A stretch of 64,000 bases of DNA from positions 179,608,601-179,672,600 of the forward strand of contig CM076193.1 in NCBI GenBank assembly GCA_038277395.1. Direction: 5' to 3'. Positions 12,880 through 24,060 of this stretch are shown here, one piece after another; the stretch's first letter is position 1; every line of letters starts with the position of its first letter. The position numbers were made by a program, and so were the translations under genes. The stretch is from Dryocosmus kuriphilus. Taxonomy: Eukaryota; Arthropoda; Insecta; Hymenoptera; Cynipidae. The notes beneath the pieces are model-generated. The model did not search any database and was not told the DNA's origin. It saw only the letters and a program-made list of their open reading frames with translations.

Positions 12880-14035
12880 AAAGTATTTACTGTTTTAAAA
12901 CATTGCTTCCGTTAAAAAAAATTCGCATTCACTTATTTTAAATATAAGCTTGAAATTAATTAATATTTCAAACTAAACTGGATTATAAAATAATGTAGTA
13001 TTTATAATATAGTATTTATTTGAATGCAGATTGCAGATATCGTATATTATGTGATTTGAAAAAAGGTTCACTCCTATACGATTGAAATATTGAAAAAGAA
13101 AAAGTTCACCGGCAAGATTCGATCCAGCAATCCCTCGCTTATGAAGCCAGAACGTTAACCACTACACTACGGCCTCGTTGAGTTTCCGTCAACGTAAAAC
13201 ACATGTAAGGCAGACTGAAATGTTTAAACGGAAGCATTAGAAATTAAGACTTTAGTAAATTTTAATGTCACATGTTTAAATTTATCAATTTATAACTGAG
13301 CAACTGTAGGTATATTTATATTTAAACTTTTGAATATCATGACCTAACTATTTTAAGCGAAACTATTTTTGCACTGGAATTTTGAGGAATTCCTATAGAC
13401 AAAGTAGATTTTGATAAATCGATTATTCATAATCTTTCTCAATCTGTTCTAAATTACATTAATATAAATAAAGTGTAGTCATCACTGATTCTCAGTTTGC
13501 TCCTGTTCATCATATTCACTTATTTTAAAAATATTTGTCACCTATTTCACGTTTTTCTAAGATTTAGAAAGTAAAGTTGCATTAAAAAACTTAATTTGTA
13601 AAACTTTGTGAGACCAAAACCATTTTAAATCAGACCCCGGTCCTTTTAAAATAATCAAATATTTCTTTATAAAATAATTTTGTTAAATTTATATTTTACA
13701 ATTAATATAAAATTTTAAGAAGTAAATTTTGTAATGTTCAAGATATAAGTTTTTTAAGACATTAAAGGTTTTGTAAAGTTCTCATATATTAAGAAAGATC
13801 AAGTTAAAACTTTCGGTTATTATATAACTATTATTTGAATTAAAAGAACGGTAATTATCAGAGGTAAATATATAAAGTAAAGTGTTGATTAATTTAATAA
13901 ATTAAAAATAATTATCATTATTATCATTTTAGAATATTTAAAATTAATTGAAAAATAAAACATAGATAATGAAAAATACACTTGAAAGTAATAGATATTA
14001 ACATACCCTCAAAATCTCTTACATAATTATATATA
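12880..14035 (-). repeat. Right arm of palindrome, inner segment
   Basis: This is the inverted copy of 7938-9205. It includes the tRNA-like sequence on the minus strand (13106-13178). It ends in TATATATA, which serves as the target of the hAT insertion. Confidence 0.85.
13106..13178 (-). ncRNA. tRNA-derived sequence, mirrored copy
   Basis: The minus strand reads GTAGTGTAGTGGTTAACG (A-box-like) and GGATCGAATCTTGCC (B-box-like). It is followed by GGTGAAC and a T-rich stretch interrupted by C. It is the inverted partner of 8829-8902. Confidence 0.5.
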
Positions 14036-14248
14036 CAGCGCCGGATCTAGGGTAGAGCGAGTAGAGCGGTCGCTCTAGGCGCTAGGTGGCAAGGGGCGCC
14101 AAAAATCCAAATGCGAAAAACGATTTCCAGCGCAAACTAAAATTTTTATGGCAGGTCTGCAATCTGAGCGCAGCGAAAGTCGAAACTCGAAGCTAAAAGT
14201 CGAGAGAGAGCGCGCACGACACCCATAAGTCGATTTCGAACCGCGAAG

Positions 14249-14343
14249 CAGCGTTGGGCAGGCACCTTTCATGGAAGGTATACACTATACACTTATTTCT
14301 ACGGTGTATAGTACCTTCCATGAAAGGTGTCTGCCCAACGCTG
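14249..14343. mobile_element. 95-bp palindromic hAT-type MITE nested in the hAT element
   Basis: The arms, CAGCGTTGGGCAG from 14249 and CTGCCCAACGCTG ending at 14343, extend inward through CACCTTTCATGGAAGGTA to make a near-perfect hairpin. The octamer CCGCGAAG is directly duplicated at 14241-14248 and 14344-14351. A CAG-start terminus and an 8-bp duplication are hAT hallmarks. It is too short to encode anything and must be mobilised by another element. Confidence 0.85.
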
Positions 14344-14891
14344 CCGCGAAGTCGACTTCAACTCTTTTCTATCCCTACGCATGCGCGGGCACGGCGCTAT
14401 AGCCCAACTATAATCAGCTGTATATGTAAACAGGCGCATGTTTTGTTTTGTGGACTTTTTTTTCATCTTCAAGAAATTTCACAGCTTCATTACTTTTTGT
14501 TCTTATTTAGGTAAGTAAGTAATAAAACCATTTTTCTATGATATAACAAACATGATATGATCGATGAAATATTTATGTAAATAGGTTATCATTGTAAGTT
14601 ATGAAGGCTGTTGGCCGAGGTGTCGAAAACTGTGATGTTTAAATTTCCATCTGTTTTCGAAATTATAAATTGAAGTATTGTTCAATATTGAATGAAATTA
14701 TTTATCTTGTCATAAAGGTGGATACAAATTATAAATTACAAACCATACAATTGTATTTTTATTTCAATTTCGGCCTACAGCCTTAATATAAGTTTAAAAA
14801 TTATTGTACAATACCTACACAGTTAGTTTAAAAGATAATACAAATTCAAGTTATAACTATTTTTGTTTTTAGATTTAGCAAGATAGGAAAT

Positions 14892-17484
14892 ATGCCACAA
14901 GGAAATAAAAAACTATCAGGTTCGCAAAACCTAAAGAGAGAAAAACAAAAAGAAGCCGAAAATGAAAAAAAAACAAATGGCAAAATTTGTCAAATTCATA
15001 GACCATAGCCACACGTTAGTAGGTGTCCATACTGATAATAGTCTAACACCAGCCGACGAAGATGTTTTAGTTACAGATCTTGCAATTCCTACTTCGTTAA
15101 CATCATTTGTTGCTGTTGCGCCTGTAGCTGGTAAGGACAAACTCTCTAGCTCTAACGATGATCCATCCTCACAGCATCATTGTGATTCGTATGAATCAAT
15201 ACCTGGACCTTCTCAAGGGCAGACAGAAATGACTCCTCAGTCTGCTAAGTCTGCTTTACCATTAAAATTTTCAGAAGATATATCGCAATGGCCAAATCCT
15301 CTGCCGAATAGAGTAGTTGGCGAAATAGTATCACAATGGTCTAATAATAATAATGGAAAACTAGGCAATGATGGCGACTATCCGCGTAATAAAAAAGGTC
15401 GCCATTTTTCAAATAACCATTTCCAATGAATTATGCCAAATGGAGAAAAATATTCCAGGAAATGGCTTGTTTATTCAAAATCTTCATCAAAAGTTTTTTG
15501 CTTATATTGCTATTTATTCCACCGAAATTCAATATCAAGTTTAGCAAATGAAGGTTATGATGATTGGGCCCATATTGCATTAGCCTTGCGAAAACATGAG
15601 AGTTTTAAGGATCATTTGTCAGCAACATATAAGTGGTTGGAAGCTACAAAAAGATTAGAATCGCAAATTGGAGTGGATCAACATTTAATCAAACAAATAG
15701 ATGAAGAAAAACAAAAGTGGAGAGCAATACTTGAGAGAATGATGGCAATTACATTATTCTTAGCAGAAAATAATTTGGCTTTTAGGGGACGTTCCGACAC
15801 TTTAAATACTCTACACAATGGGAATTTTCTAGGTTTGGTTCAACTATTAGGCAAGTTTGACCCTGTCATGATAGAACATTTACGCAGTATCTCTAATCAG
15901 GAAACGAAAAGCTATTATTTCAGCAAAACTATTCAAGATGAATTCATTGAATTACTTGGAAATGAAGTAAGAGATACGATTATCATGAAAATAAAGAGAT
16001 CTAAGTATTTTTCAATCATTTTAGACTGTACACCTGATATCAGTCACACTGAACAGTTAAGTGTCACATTTAGATTTTTTGATGTTGACGACAATTGTAT
16101 ACGTGAATGTTTTATTGCGTATACGCCAGTATCGGACTCTAGTGGCCAGGGTGTCACAGATTTATTTCTGGATGAGGTGATAAAGAAAAATGATTTAGAC
16201 ATGCATGATTGTAGAGGCCAAGGCTATGATAATGGCGCCAATATGGTAGGGAAACAGAAAGGCGTTCAAAGTCGTATTACTAGAGAATTTCCAAGAGCCT
16301 TCTTTAATCCTTGCGGCTGTCACAGCTTGAACTTAGTTGTTTCCGATGCTGCTAAAACTTCAGATAAATCAGTGTCGTTGTTCGGGATCATCGAACGGGT
16401 GTTTGTTTTTTTCTCTTCTTCCACAAAAAGATGGGAAGTAATATCAAAACATACAGAAGCCCTGATATTAAAAAAAGTATGTGAGACACGTTGGGAAAGC
16501 AGAGTCTCAAGCCTTAAAGCTATTAAATATCAATATAAGGAAGTGAGAGATGCACTACAAGAAGAATACGAGAATAGTACCGACCCCGTTGCTGTTTCAG
16601 AAGCCTAGTCTCTCGCCCATCACATGGGTCAATATGAATTTTTGCTCATTCTTGTGATTTGGTATGATTTACTATACCAAATAAATATTGTTAGCAAATT
16701 CTTGCAATCAGAATCATCAGGCTTGTTAAATGCAACGAATCTTTTACACAAATGTTGCCAATTTGTTGAGCAATATAGGGATACTGGTTACGCATCAGCT
16801 GTAATCGTAGCAAAAGAAATTTCTAAAAAAGCTGAAATTCCACTTGTATTTCAGAAAACAAGAAACCGAAAAAGAAAAAGTATGTTTGACTTTGAATTTC
16901 AAGATGAAACTCCAATAGACTCAGAACAAAATTTTAAGACCACTGTGTTCTATCCTTTAATAGATACAATTGTCAATTCACTGGAAATACGTTTCAAACA
17001 GATGTCTAATTTTAATTCAAGTTGGAGTTTCTTATATGATTTAAAGCGACCAGTCGATAAGCCTGAATTGGAGCAATCTTGTTTAAATTTGCAAAATATG
17101 TTGACACATGATTCACAAAGTGATATTTCTGGAGCAGATCTAGTTGAAGAAATACTAAGTTTGAAGCAATTCTTAGACACACATCAAGGACAACCGAAAG
17201 ATGTTCTGAATGTCTTACACAAAAATAATTGGTGCGATTTGTTTCCAAACACTTGGACTACCTTTCGGATACTACAAACTATTCCAGTAAGTGTCGCCAA
17301 AGGTGAGCGTAGTTTTAGTAAACTAAAACTAATAAAAAACTATCTAAGATCGACCCTAGCTCAGGAGAAAATGTCAAACCTGGCAATTTTATCGATTGAA
17401 AATGATATTGCTCAATCCATACCTAAAGATAATATAATTTCGAAATTTGCTAGTGCAAAAGCAAGAAAGATAAATTTTGTATAA
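14892..17484 (+). pseudogene. hAT transposase (zinc finger / DUF4371 / dimerisation domain), broken
   Basis: The likely start is ATG 14892, giving a lysine-rich N-terminus. The frame shifts at the A-run near 14964-14972 and continues from 14962. In-frame stops follow at TGA 15427-15429 and TAG 16606-16608, and the frame ends at 17484. A TTF-type zinc finger follows the first stop (RKWLVYS..., then CLYC and HESFKDH, about 15460-15620). A DUF4371-like catalytic region carries LDCTPDISHTEQ near 16024 and CRGQGYDNGANM near 16210, the usual hAT acidic-residue contexts. The C-terminal hAT dimerisation region (PVSVAKGERSFSKLKLIK, about 17285-17340) is intact. Its relatives include ZMYM1-like hAT transposases. 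Both stops look like C-to-T changes. The product would have excised and inserted the element. Confidence 0.88.
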
Positions 17485-17936
17485 TTTAAATGTATATATC
17501 GACGCATAATGAATGCAATATAATGTTTTACTTTAATTATTTATTACAATGCCTATAACCTACATAGGTATCATATTTTATTATTTTAGTGACTTATTGA
17601 AATTAATACCAAATACTAATTTAATTATATAGCAGAGAGCTTTCTCATTGTTAAAGAAGCAGCAGAAGAATACAAGAGTATTATATATCAGAACTACTTA
17701 ATTTAATTAGAATTCCATAAGTGCTGATATTTGCAATAAAAGTTCATTTTTGAAAATGTGGGAATTGTTGTTTATTTAACATTTATATAAAAGTTTTAGG
17801 GTTCTAAGAAAATGACTTGCGGTTTTCAGTGATCGAGTAGGGGGGGGGGGGGGGGGGTCCAACATCCATGCAAAAGGGCGCCGAAAGACAATCTCGCTCT
17901 ACCCTGATCGAAGACTAGATCCGGCGCTGTATATAT

Positions 17937-18390
17937 GTATATATATCCAATACCTGAAAATCATAATCATTAAATATTTCAAGACTTCATTACATGTATT
18001 TAAAGTCTTTCTGCTACATCTGAACAATTCATATTTGGTGCCTTTCTGTTCAACGCTATCTTCATTATCAGGTATTAGACAAACCAGAAGAGAGATAAAA
18101 ATGTAGCGTCAGCCAACTTCTCAAGCTCCCACCGAATTTCTTAAAAGTGAAAAATCAGCTCGTATCTCCAAATGCTTTCAAAGTCTTCAAGGTCGAAATC
18201 CCGATCAGTCACGAACGCGACTCGGCTGTCATCGTCGAGTGTTGAATCGTGCGTATTCGTGCATTTTCGGCTTTACACGAACAGCTTGTAGCAGGAATAT
18301 CTCACCGACGCACGACGTTTGCATGTGTTCTCCCAGATGGGAAACCTGGTGGGGGTAGAAAAATCCCACGTTCTGTGAACACTGGCTCGA
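17937..18390 (-). repeat. Right arm of palindrome, middle segment
   Basis: This is the inverted copy of 5891-6334. Similarity ends near GGCTCGAGAACC (about 18385). No gene is recognised. Confidence 0.8.
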
Positions 18391-18960
18391 GAACCAACGC
18401 CTCTGGCCAGCCGAGCGGGCCCCTGATATAGACGTAATGCGTGCTCTCCCTTGTGAGAGCTCGATTTCGGGTTGTCCATCTAGCGAGCACGGCCGACACC
18501 TCGCTCCTTCGAATGCCTGATCTCTGTCATCGCAAAAAGAGACAGGATATTCCCTACAACGCTAGTTTCGTGCTGTCTCTCTCTCTCTCTCTCTCTGTTC
18601 CTTTGCACATTGTGGTTCAGAAAGTCGAGTAACTTGCGTAGAGAAATTATGTTCTAAATCTTTAAAATCAACAATGCCACAGATAATACATTCTGTAGAT
18701 ATTTAAGTTTGAATATATAAGAAATTGTCCCTCGAAATAATGCTTAGTGGCCCTAAGAAGGGCCGATTATATATATCATATCTCGCAATACCTCACATAC
18801 TACAAGTTTCTGCTGCAAATTTTTCGTAAGTTAGTAAGTTAACTTATATTGTATCGAGCCAGCATTTTACTGATCTGTTGGACATTTGCAATTATTGTAA
18901 ATTTACCACAATTTAATAAGGTGCTTAATATAATTTTTTCAGAAATGTAATTAAAAACAC
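18391..18960. other. Unclassified right-arm segment
   Basis: There is no clear partner in the left arm and no recognised gene. A (CT)n microsatellite lies at 18578-18597. Short overlapping frames on both strands lack any recognisable domain. Confidence 0.5.
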
Positions 18961-18963
18961 TAA

Positions 18964-19581
18964 GGGCCGATTCCACCAATCGTGATTAAATTTTAATCAT
19001 TGATTAACTTAATTTAATCAGTACATTGCGTTCCACCACCTTTTAAACCATGATTAAAGAAGCCTAAACGCCGTTTAACTTAATCGGCCATTATTGTCTG
19101 GTTAACGACTAACCAGCGATTGGCGGAGGTCAACATATCCTCAAAATTGAAATTCAAGTGCAGTGCGACAGTATAGAGTGAAATATGGATGAAACTTATA
19201 AAGATATTTTATTTTCATGTGATGATGAAGATGATTTTGGAATTGAGATACGGCCACGAATATTTAAAGCACGAATCAATTATTTTCAATCTTTGGTTGA
19301 TTCGAATTTCACTACGCGATTTCGTTTATGGAAATTTATCTATCGAAAATAGATATCGAAATTTATCGAAATCGAAGTTTGAAATCAGCCAATCAGAATC
19401 ACCGTTACAACAGAAACACGCAGAGAACTAGACTTATTACGAACAGACCGTATGGTTAGCTAACCATAGGTGAAAAATGCATGGTGGAACGCGTCACAAG
19501 TTAATCATGATTAAGACGCTGATTAAAATATAATCATGATTAGCTGATGATGAATTTAATCGCAGTTGGTGGAATCGGCCC
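18964..19581 (+). mobile_element. PIF/Harbinger-type deletion derivative, 618 bp
   Basis: The inverted ends are GGGCCGATTCCACCA and TGGTGGAATCGGCCC. They are flanked by TAA at 18961-18963 and 19582-19584, the 3-bp duplication usual for PIF/Harbinger. Subterminal TTAATC motifs are rich and palindromic. The interior keeps the first part of a HARBI1-like transposase gene, so this is an internally deleted former autonomous element. Confidence 0.85.
19185..19352 (+). pseudogene. N-terminal remnant of HARBI1-like transposase
   Basis: ATG 19185 opens a 55-codon frame, too short for usual ORF calling. It begins with an acidic stretch (SCDDEDDFGIE), then RPRIFKARINYFQSL and DSNFTTRFRL. This resembles the N-terminus of insect Harbinger nucleases, where a conserved RPRI...R...F motif precedes an R-F-R-L segment. 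The catalytic DDE part is gone. Only the position inside Harbinger-type inverted repeats makes the assignment convincing. A longer frame at 19189-19431 in another phase is a shadow. Confidence 0.6.
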
Positions 19582-19584
19582 TAA

Positions 19585-20064
19585 AACAATTGTTAATCCA
19601 TGATGCCATAATGAGCAGAAGGTGTAAAGTGAGGGTCAATAGGGATATTTTCAGGGGGAAATAAAGGCAATGGGTAAAATAAATTTCTTTCATTTACCTC
19701 CATTTTTATTACATCAGGATCAAAAAAAAAAAAACTTGATAATTGACAATATTCGCTATTTTAGCAATGCTGACACACAACTTATTTGCCCTTCTAGAAA
19801 TAATCGATTGAAAACGATAGAAGGCAATTTTCAATTGCGTTTAAGGCTTAAGTCGCTTTAAATCTCTTTAAATTTCCTCGAAATTCAGTAAAATCACTTA
19901 GAAGCCTTCGAAATCTCATAAAAAGCTTCTTTAATATCGTTTCAAGAAAAGGAAAGTATCAGTGAAAATTTAAATTAAAAAATCTTTTAAATTTTTTCTT
20001 AAATAAGAAACTTTGCTTTAGTTGGAGTGAAATAGTCACTCGTTATTTGAAGACTGATGGTCGT
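19585..20064. other. Unclassified right-arm segment
   Basis: AT-rich sequence with no recognised gene, terminal repeat or left-arm counterpart. Confidence 0.5.
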
Positions 20065-20640
20065 TTCTAAAAAAAAATCCAAATCCACTCAGAAACTCTG
20101 AGGTTATTCTTGTACAAAAAACGGTTCAGTTTTCCCACTTTGCGCCGATAGAGAACAATTGGGAACGATTAAGAAATGGAGGAAGAGTAACCGTTTTCAA
20201 TCTTGTTGATGCAATCAAGAAACGCAATTGCTCATTATGGTATCATGGTTTAACCATTTTTTTAGTCATTTAAATATCAGTTTGACTGAGGGGGGAAGGT
20301 GGGGATTGGGGAGTGGATAGGTATGGGAATAGCTCTCCGCTCTTCCTTGGGCTATCGAAGCGCTGAGTATAGCGAATGTCGGATGTCTTGATTTATCCGC
20401 GAGAGAAGTCGCGACGGGTCTGCTAGTAATTAATAAATGCAATAAAATAAATATTTAAGATTTTTTAATTGTAATTCTATGTTACAATTGAAGGTAGAAA
20501 ATGGCGACGTAAATGCAAAAATTTTATTTTTTTAGAGGTAGAAGTTAAAAAAACATTTTTTAAAGCATGCGCTTGTTATGCGGCAACCGAGCATACAATA
20601 TTCCATGTTGGGCTGCGCATCCCAGATAGAAAGTCCAATC
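20065..20640 (-). repeat. Right arm of palindrome, outer-middle segment
   Basis: This is the inverted copy of about 3480-4020. Shared landmarks are AAATCCAAATCCACTCA, AACGGTTCAGTTTT, CCGCGAGAGAAGTCGCGACG and the hexamer GCATGC. Confidence 0.75.
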
Positions 20641-23600
20641 GGGGTTACAAGGTCGTGTAATTAAGCTAAATTAATTTCCTTGGTGGTGCATTTGAGCGCA
20701 TTTGAATTGCAATGGAAGCAAGCGAGCACAGTGTTTTGAATTAACTAGAATGGGAGATATAGACACCGTGTCACTATACCCCCCCCCCCCCCCCCCACGG
20801 ATCTGCATGAAAAAATCCGGTGTTGTAGGGTATTAGGATTTTTTTTTAAAACAAGAGCATGTGCACGCATTTGAAACAGGTGCGAATGGTGCAAGTGCCA
20901 TTCCAAAATGTTGATATGAGCACCAGTAGCGCGAAAACTGTCATCTGTCCCAGGGCGGAAGTCCAATCGGGGTAATAAGGTCGTGTAATTGAGCGGCATT
21001 AGTTTTCTTGGTGGTGAATTTGAGCGCATTTGAATTCCAATGAAAGCACGCAACCACAATATTTTAGAGTCAACTAGAATGGGAGATATAGACACCGTGT
21101 CACTAGCCTCCCCTCCCCTCCGGATGTGCATGCAAAATTCGGTGTTGTATGGCATTAGGAATTTTTTTAACCAGTACATTTGAGCGCATTTGAAACCGGT
21201 GAGAATGGTGCAAGTTTCATTCCGAAATGTTGATATGAGCACCAGTAGCGCGAAAGCTGTCATCTGTCCCAGGGCGGAAGTCCAATCGGGGTAATAAGGT
21301 CGTGTAATTGAGCGGCATTAGTTTTCTTGGTGGTGAATTTGAGCGCATTTGAATTCCAATGAAAGCACGCAACCACAATATTTTAGAGTCAACTAGAATG
21401 GGAGATATAGACACCGTGTCACTAGCCTCCCCTCCCCTCCGGATGTGCATGCAAAATTCGGTCTTGTATGGCATTAGGAATTTTTTTAACAAGTGCATTT
21501 GAGCGCATTTGAAACCGGTGAGAATGGTGCAAGTTTCATTCCGAAATGTTGATATGAGCACCAGTAGCGCGAAAGCTGTCATCTGTCCCAGGGCGGAAGT
21601 CCAGTCGGGGTAATAAGGTCGTGTAATTGAGCGGCATTAATTTTCTTGGTGGTGCATTTGAGCGCATTTGAATTCCAATGAAAGCACGCAACCACAATAT
21701 TTTAGAGTCAACTAGAATGGGAGATATAGACACCGTGTCACTAGCCTCCCCTCCCCTCCGGATGTGCATGCAAAATTCGGTGTTGTATGGCATTAGGAAT
21801 TTTTTTAACAAGTGCATTTGAGCGCATTTGAAACCGGTGAGAATGGTGCAAGTTTCATTCCGAAATGTTGATATGAGCACCAGTAGCGCGAAAGCTGTCA
21901 TCTGTCCCAGGGCGGAAGTCCAATCGGGGTAATAAGGTCGTGTAATTGAGCGGCATTAGTTTTCTTGGTGGTGAATTTGAGCGCATTTGAATTCCAATGA
22001 AAGCACGCAACCACAATATATTTTAGAGTCAACTAGAATGGGAGATATAGACACCCGTGTCACTAGCCTCCCCTCCCCTCCGGATGTGCATGCAAAATTC
22101 GGTGTTGTATGGCATTAGGAATTTTTTTAACAAGTGCATTTGAGCGCATTTGAAACCGGTAAGAATGGTGCAAGTTTCATTCCGAAATGTTGGTATGAGC
22201 ACCAGTAGCGCGAAAGCTGTCATCTGTCTCAGGGCGGAAGTCCAATCGGGGTTACAAGGTCGTGTAATTAAGCTAAATTAATTTCCTTGGTGGTGCATTT
22301 GAGCGCATTTGAAACCGGTGCGAATATCTTCTTATGACATAATTTAACTTAATTTTTAAATAATTAATTTTCTTAGGTCATCGTTTTGAGGAGTAATATT
22401 TCGTTAATATCTGGATATTTTTCAATGAATCTGAGAACTTCTGTGTGGTGCATTTGAGCGCATTTGAAGCATTTTGAAAACACTTTGGAACAGTTTCGTT
22501 ATTTTAATTATATTCGCAGATATAAAAACCGTGTCATCACACCCCCCCCCCCCCCCTCTGCGAAGTGCATGTAAGTTCCGGTGTTATATGGCATCAGTAA
22601 TTTTTTTTTTAACAAGTGCATTTGAGCGCATTTGAAACCGATACTAATAGCTTCTTGTGATATAATTTCATTTAAAAATAAAAAAAAATTTTATTTTCCG
22701 CTATCATTTTGAGAAGTAATGTTTTGTTAATATTTGAACTTTTTCAAATGTATCTGAAAACTTCTCTGTGGTGCATTGGAGTGCATTTAGAGCATTTTGA
22801 AAATACGTTAGAACAGTTTCATTATGTTCATTATATTCTCAGATATAAACTCCTTGTCATCGCCCCCCCCCCCCCCCCCCCCCCGGAAGTGCATGCAAAT
22901 TCCGGTGTTCCATGGCGACAGCTATCTACCTGTTCCAGAGCGGAAGTCCAATCGGCGTTAGAATGTTGTGTAATTGAGCGGCATTAATTTTCTTGGTGGT
23001 GCATTTGAGCGCATTTGAATTGCAATGGAAGCACGCAATCACAATATTTTCGAATCAACTAGAATGGGAGATATAGACACCGTGTCACTAGACCCCCCCC
23101 CCCCCCCCCCCCCATCATGGATTTGCATGCAAAATTCGGTGTTGTATGGCATTAGGAATTTTTTAACCAGTGCATTTGAGCTCATTTGAAACCGGTGCGA
23201 ATAGCCTCTTCTGACACAATTTCATTTAATTAAAAAAAAAAAATAATTTATCTTGGATCATCACTTTGAGAAGTAATATTTCGTTAATATCTGAACATTT
23301 TTAAATGTACCTGAAAACTGTTAAGTGGTGCATTTGAGCATATTTGAAGCATTTTGAAAATACGTTAGAAGAGTTTCATTATGTTCATTATATTCGGAAA
23401 TATAAACACCGTGTCTTCAACCCCCCCAACAAATGTGCATGCATCTGACGCAATTTTAAATATATTTGAAATTATCTGGTGGTGCATTTGAGCGCATTTG
23501 AGTTCGAATAGGTTTATGTCGAGGTAATTAATTTTAATATAAACAGGAAGAATTTAACACCAGCGTGGCACCAGCCCCCCCCCCCCCCCCCCCCCCCCCA

Positions 23601-24036
23601 ATTGCCATAAATTATTAACTGCCACAATTTACTGGCGAGAAATTTTTAATTGGTGGTGCATAATAGCACATTTGAAACTAAGAATGTCAGTCATCGCGTT
23701 TTCTTAAAAATTTTATTATGCACGAAAATTGCACCAGCCCCCCACCCTTTCGTCGCTTGTATCTCGGTCATCGTTGGGGTGCAACACTTTTTATTGGCGG
23801 TGCATTTGAGCGCATTTGGAGTACTTCGAAATGGCATAATTAAAAATGTTATTTTTGAATGTGGGGGGGGGGGGGGGTGGCGTGTTACCAACACCCCCAC
23901 CGTGACCCCGCCAATAACTCCTTTGCTTTTGCGGCGCAAAAAGTTTAATTGGTGGTGCATTTGGGTGCAATTGGAGCGCATTTGAATCCATATGGGTACA
24001 TGTCCAATTTCGGTGTTGGGGGGGGGGGGGGGGGGG
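20641..24036 (-). repeat. Right subterminal array, >=5 monomers of 319 bp
   Basis: The anchor CACCAGTAGCGCGAAA occurs at 20921, 21240, 21559, 21878 and 22200, spaced 319, 319, 319 and 322 bp, and the central copies are nearly identical. Beyond 22300 the copies are more diverged and carry poly-C/poly-G tracts (about 22542-22556, 22863-22884, 23094-23113, 23577-23599, 23863-23877 and 24018-24036). Each monomer carries ACACCGTGTCACTA next to a C-rich stretch. Minus-strand frames of 121 codons recur in successive monomers but shift phase each time. Confidence 0.9.
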
Positions 24037-24051
24037 TAGTGACACGGACCT
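23540..24051 (-). repeat. Right terminal inverted repeat of giant element
   Basis: The end TAGTGACACGGACCT is the exact complement of the left 15 bases. Inward similarity to 1156-1650 includes CCATATGGGTACATGTCCAA and AAAAGTTTAATTGG. Confidence 0.8.
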
Positions 24052-24060
24052 AAATTAATG
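24052..24060. repeat. 9-bp target-site duplication, right copy
   Basis: AAATTAATG directly abuts the right terminal repeat and is identical to 1147-1155. Confidence 0.85.

Larger units (their letters stand above)
14036..17929 (+). mobile_element. hAT transposon, ~3.9 kb
   Basis: The ends are inverted: CAGCGCCGGATCTAG at the left and CTAGA-TCCGGCGCTG at the right. Subterminal GGTAGAGCGA / TCGCTCTACCC motifs are also inverted. The flanks TATATATA (14028-14035) and TATATATG (17930-17937) fit an 8-bp duplication with one mismatch. The mirrored place in the left arm lacks the element, so it inserted after the arms existed. It encodes a recognisable but broken hAT transposase. A 17-19-base G tract lies near 17840, close to the right end. 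Confidence 0.9.

Noticed and set aside
20745..22223. Recurrent 121-codon minus-strand frames
   Set aside because: The 319-bp monomer is not a multiple of three, so no continuous repeat protein exists, and the sequence has no recognisable domain.
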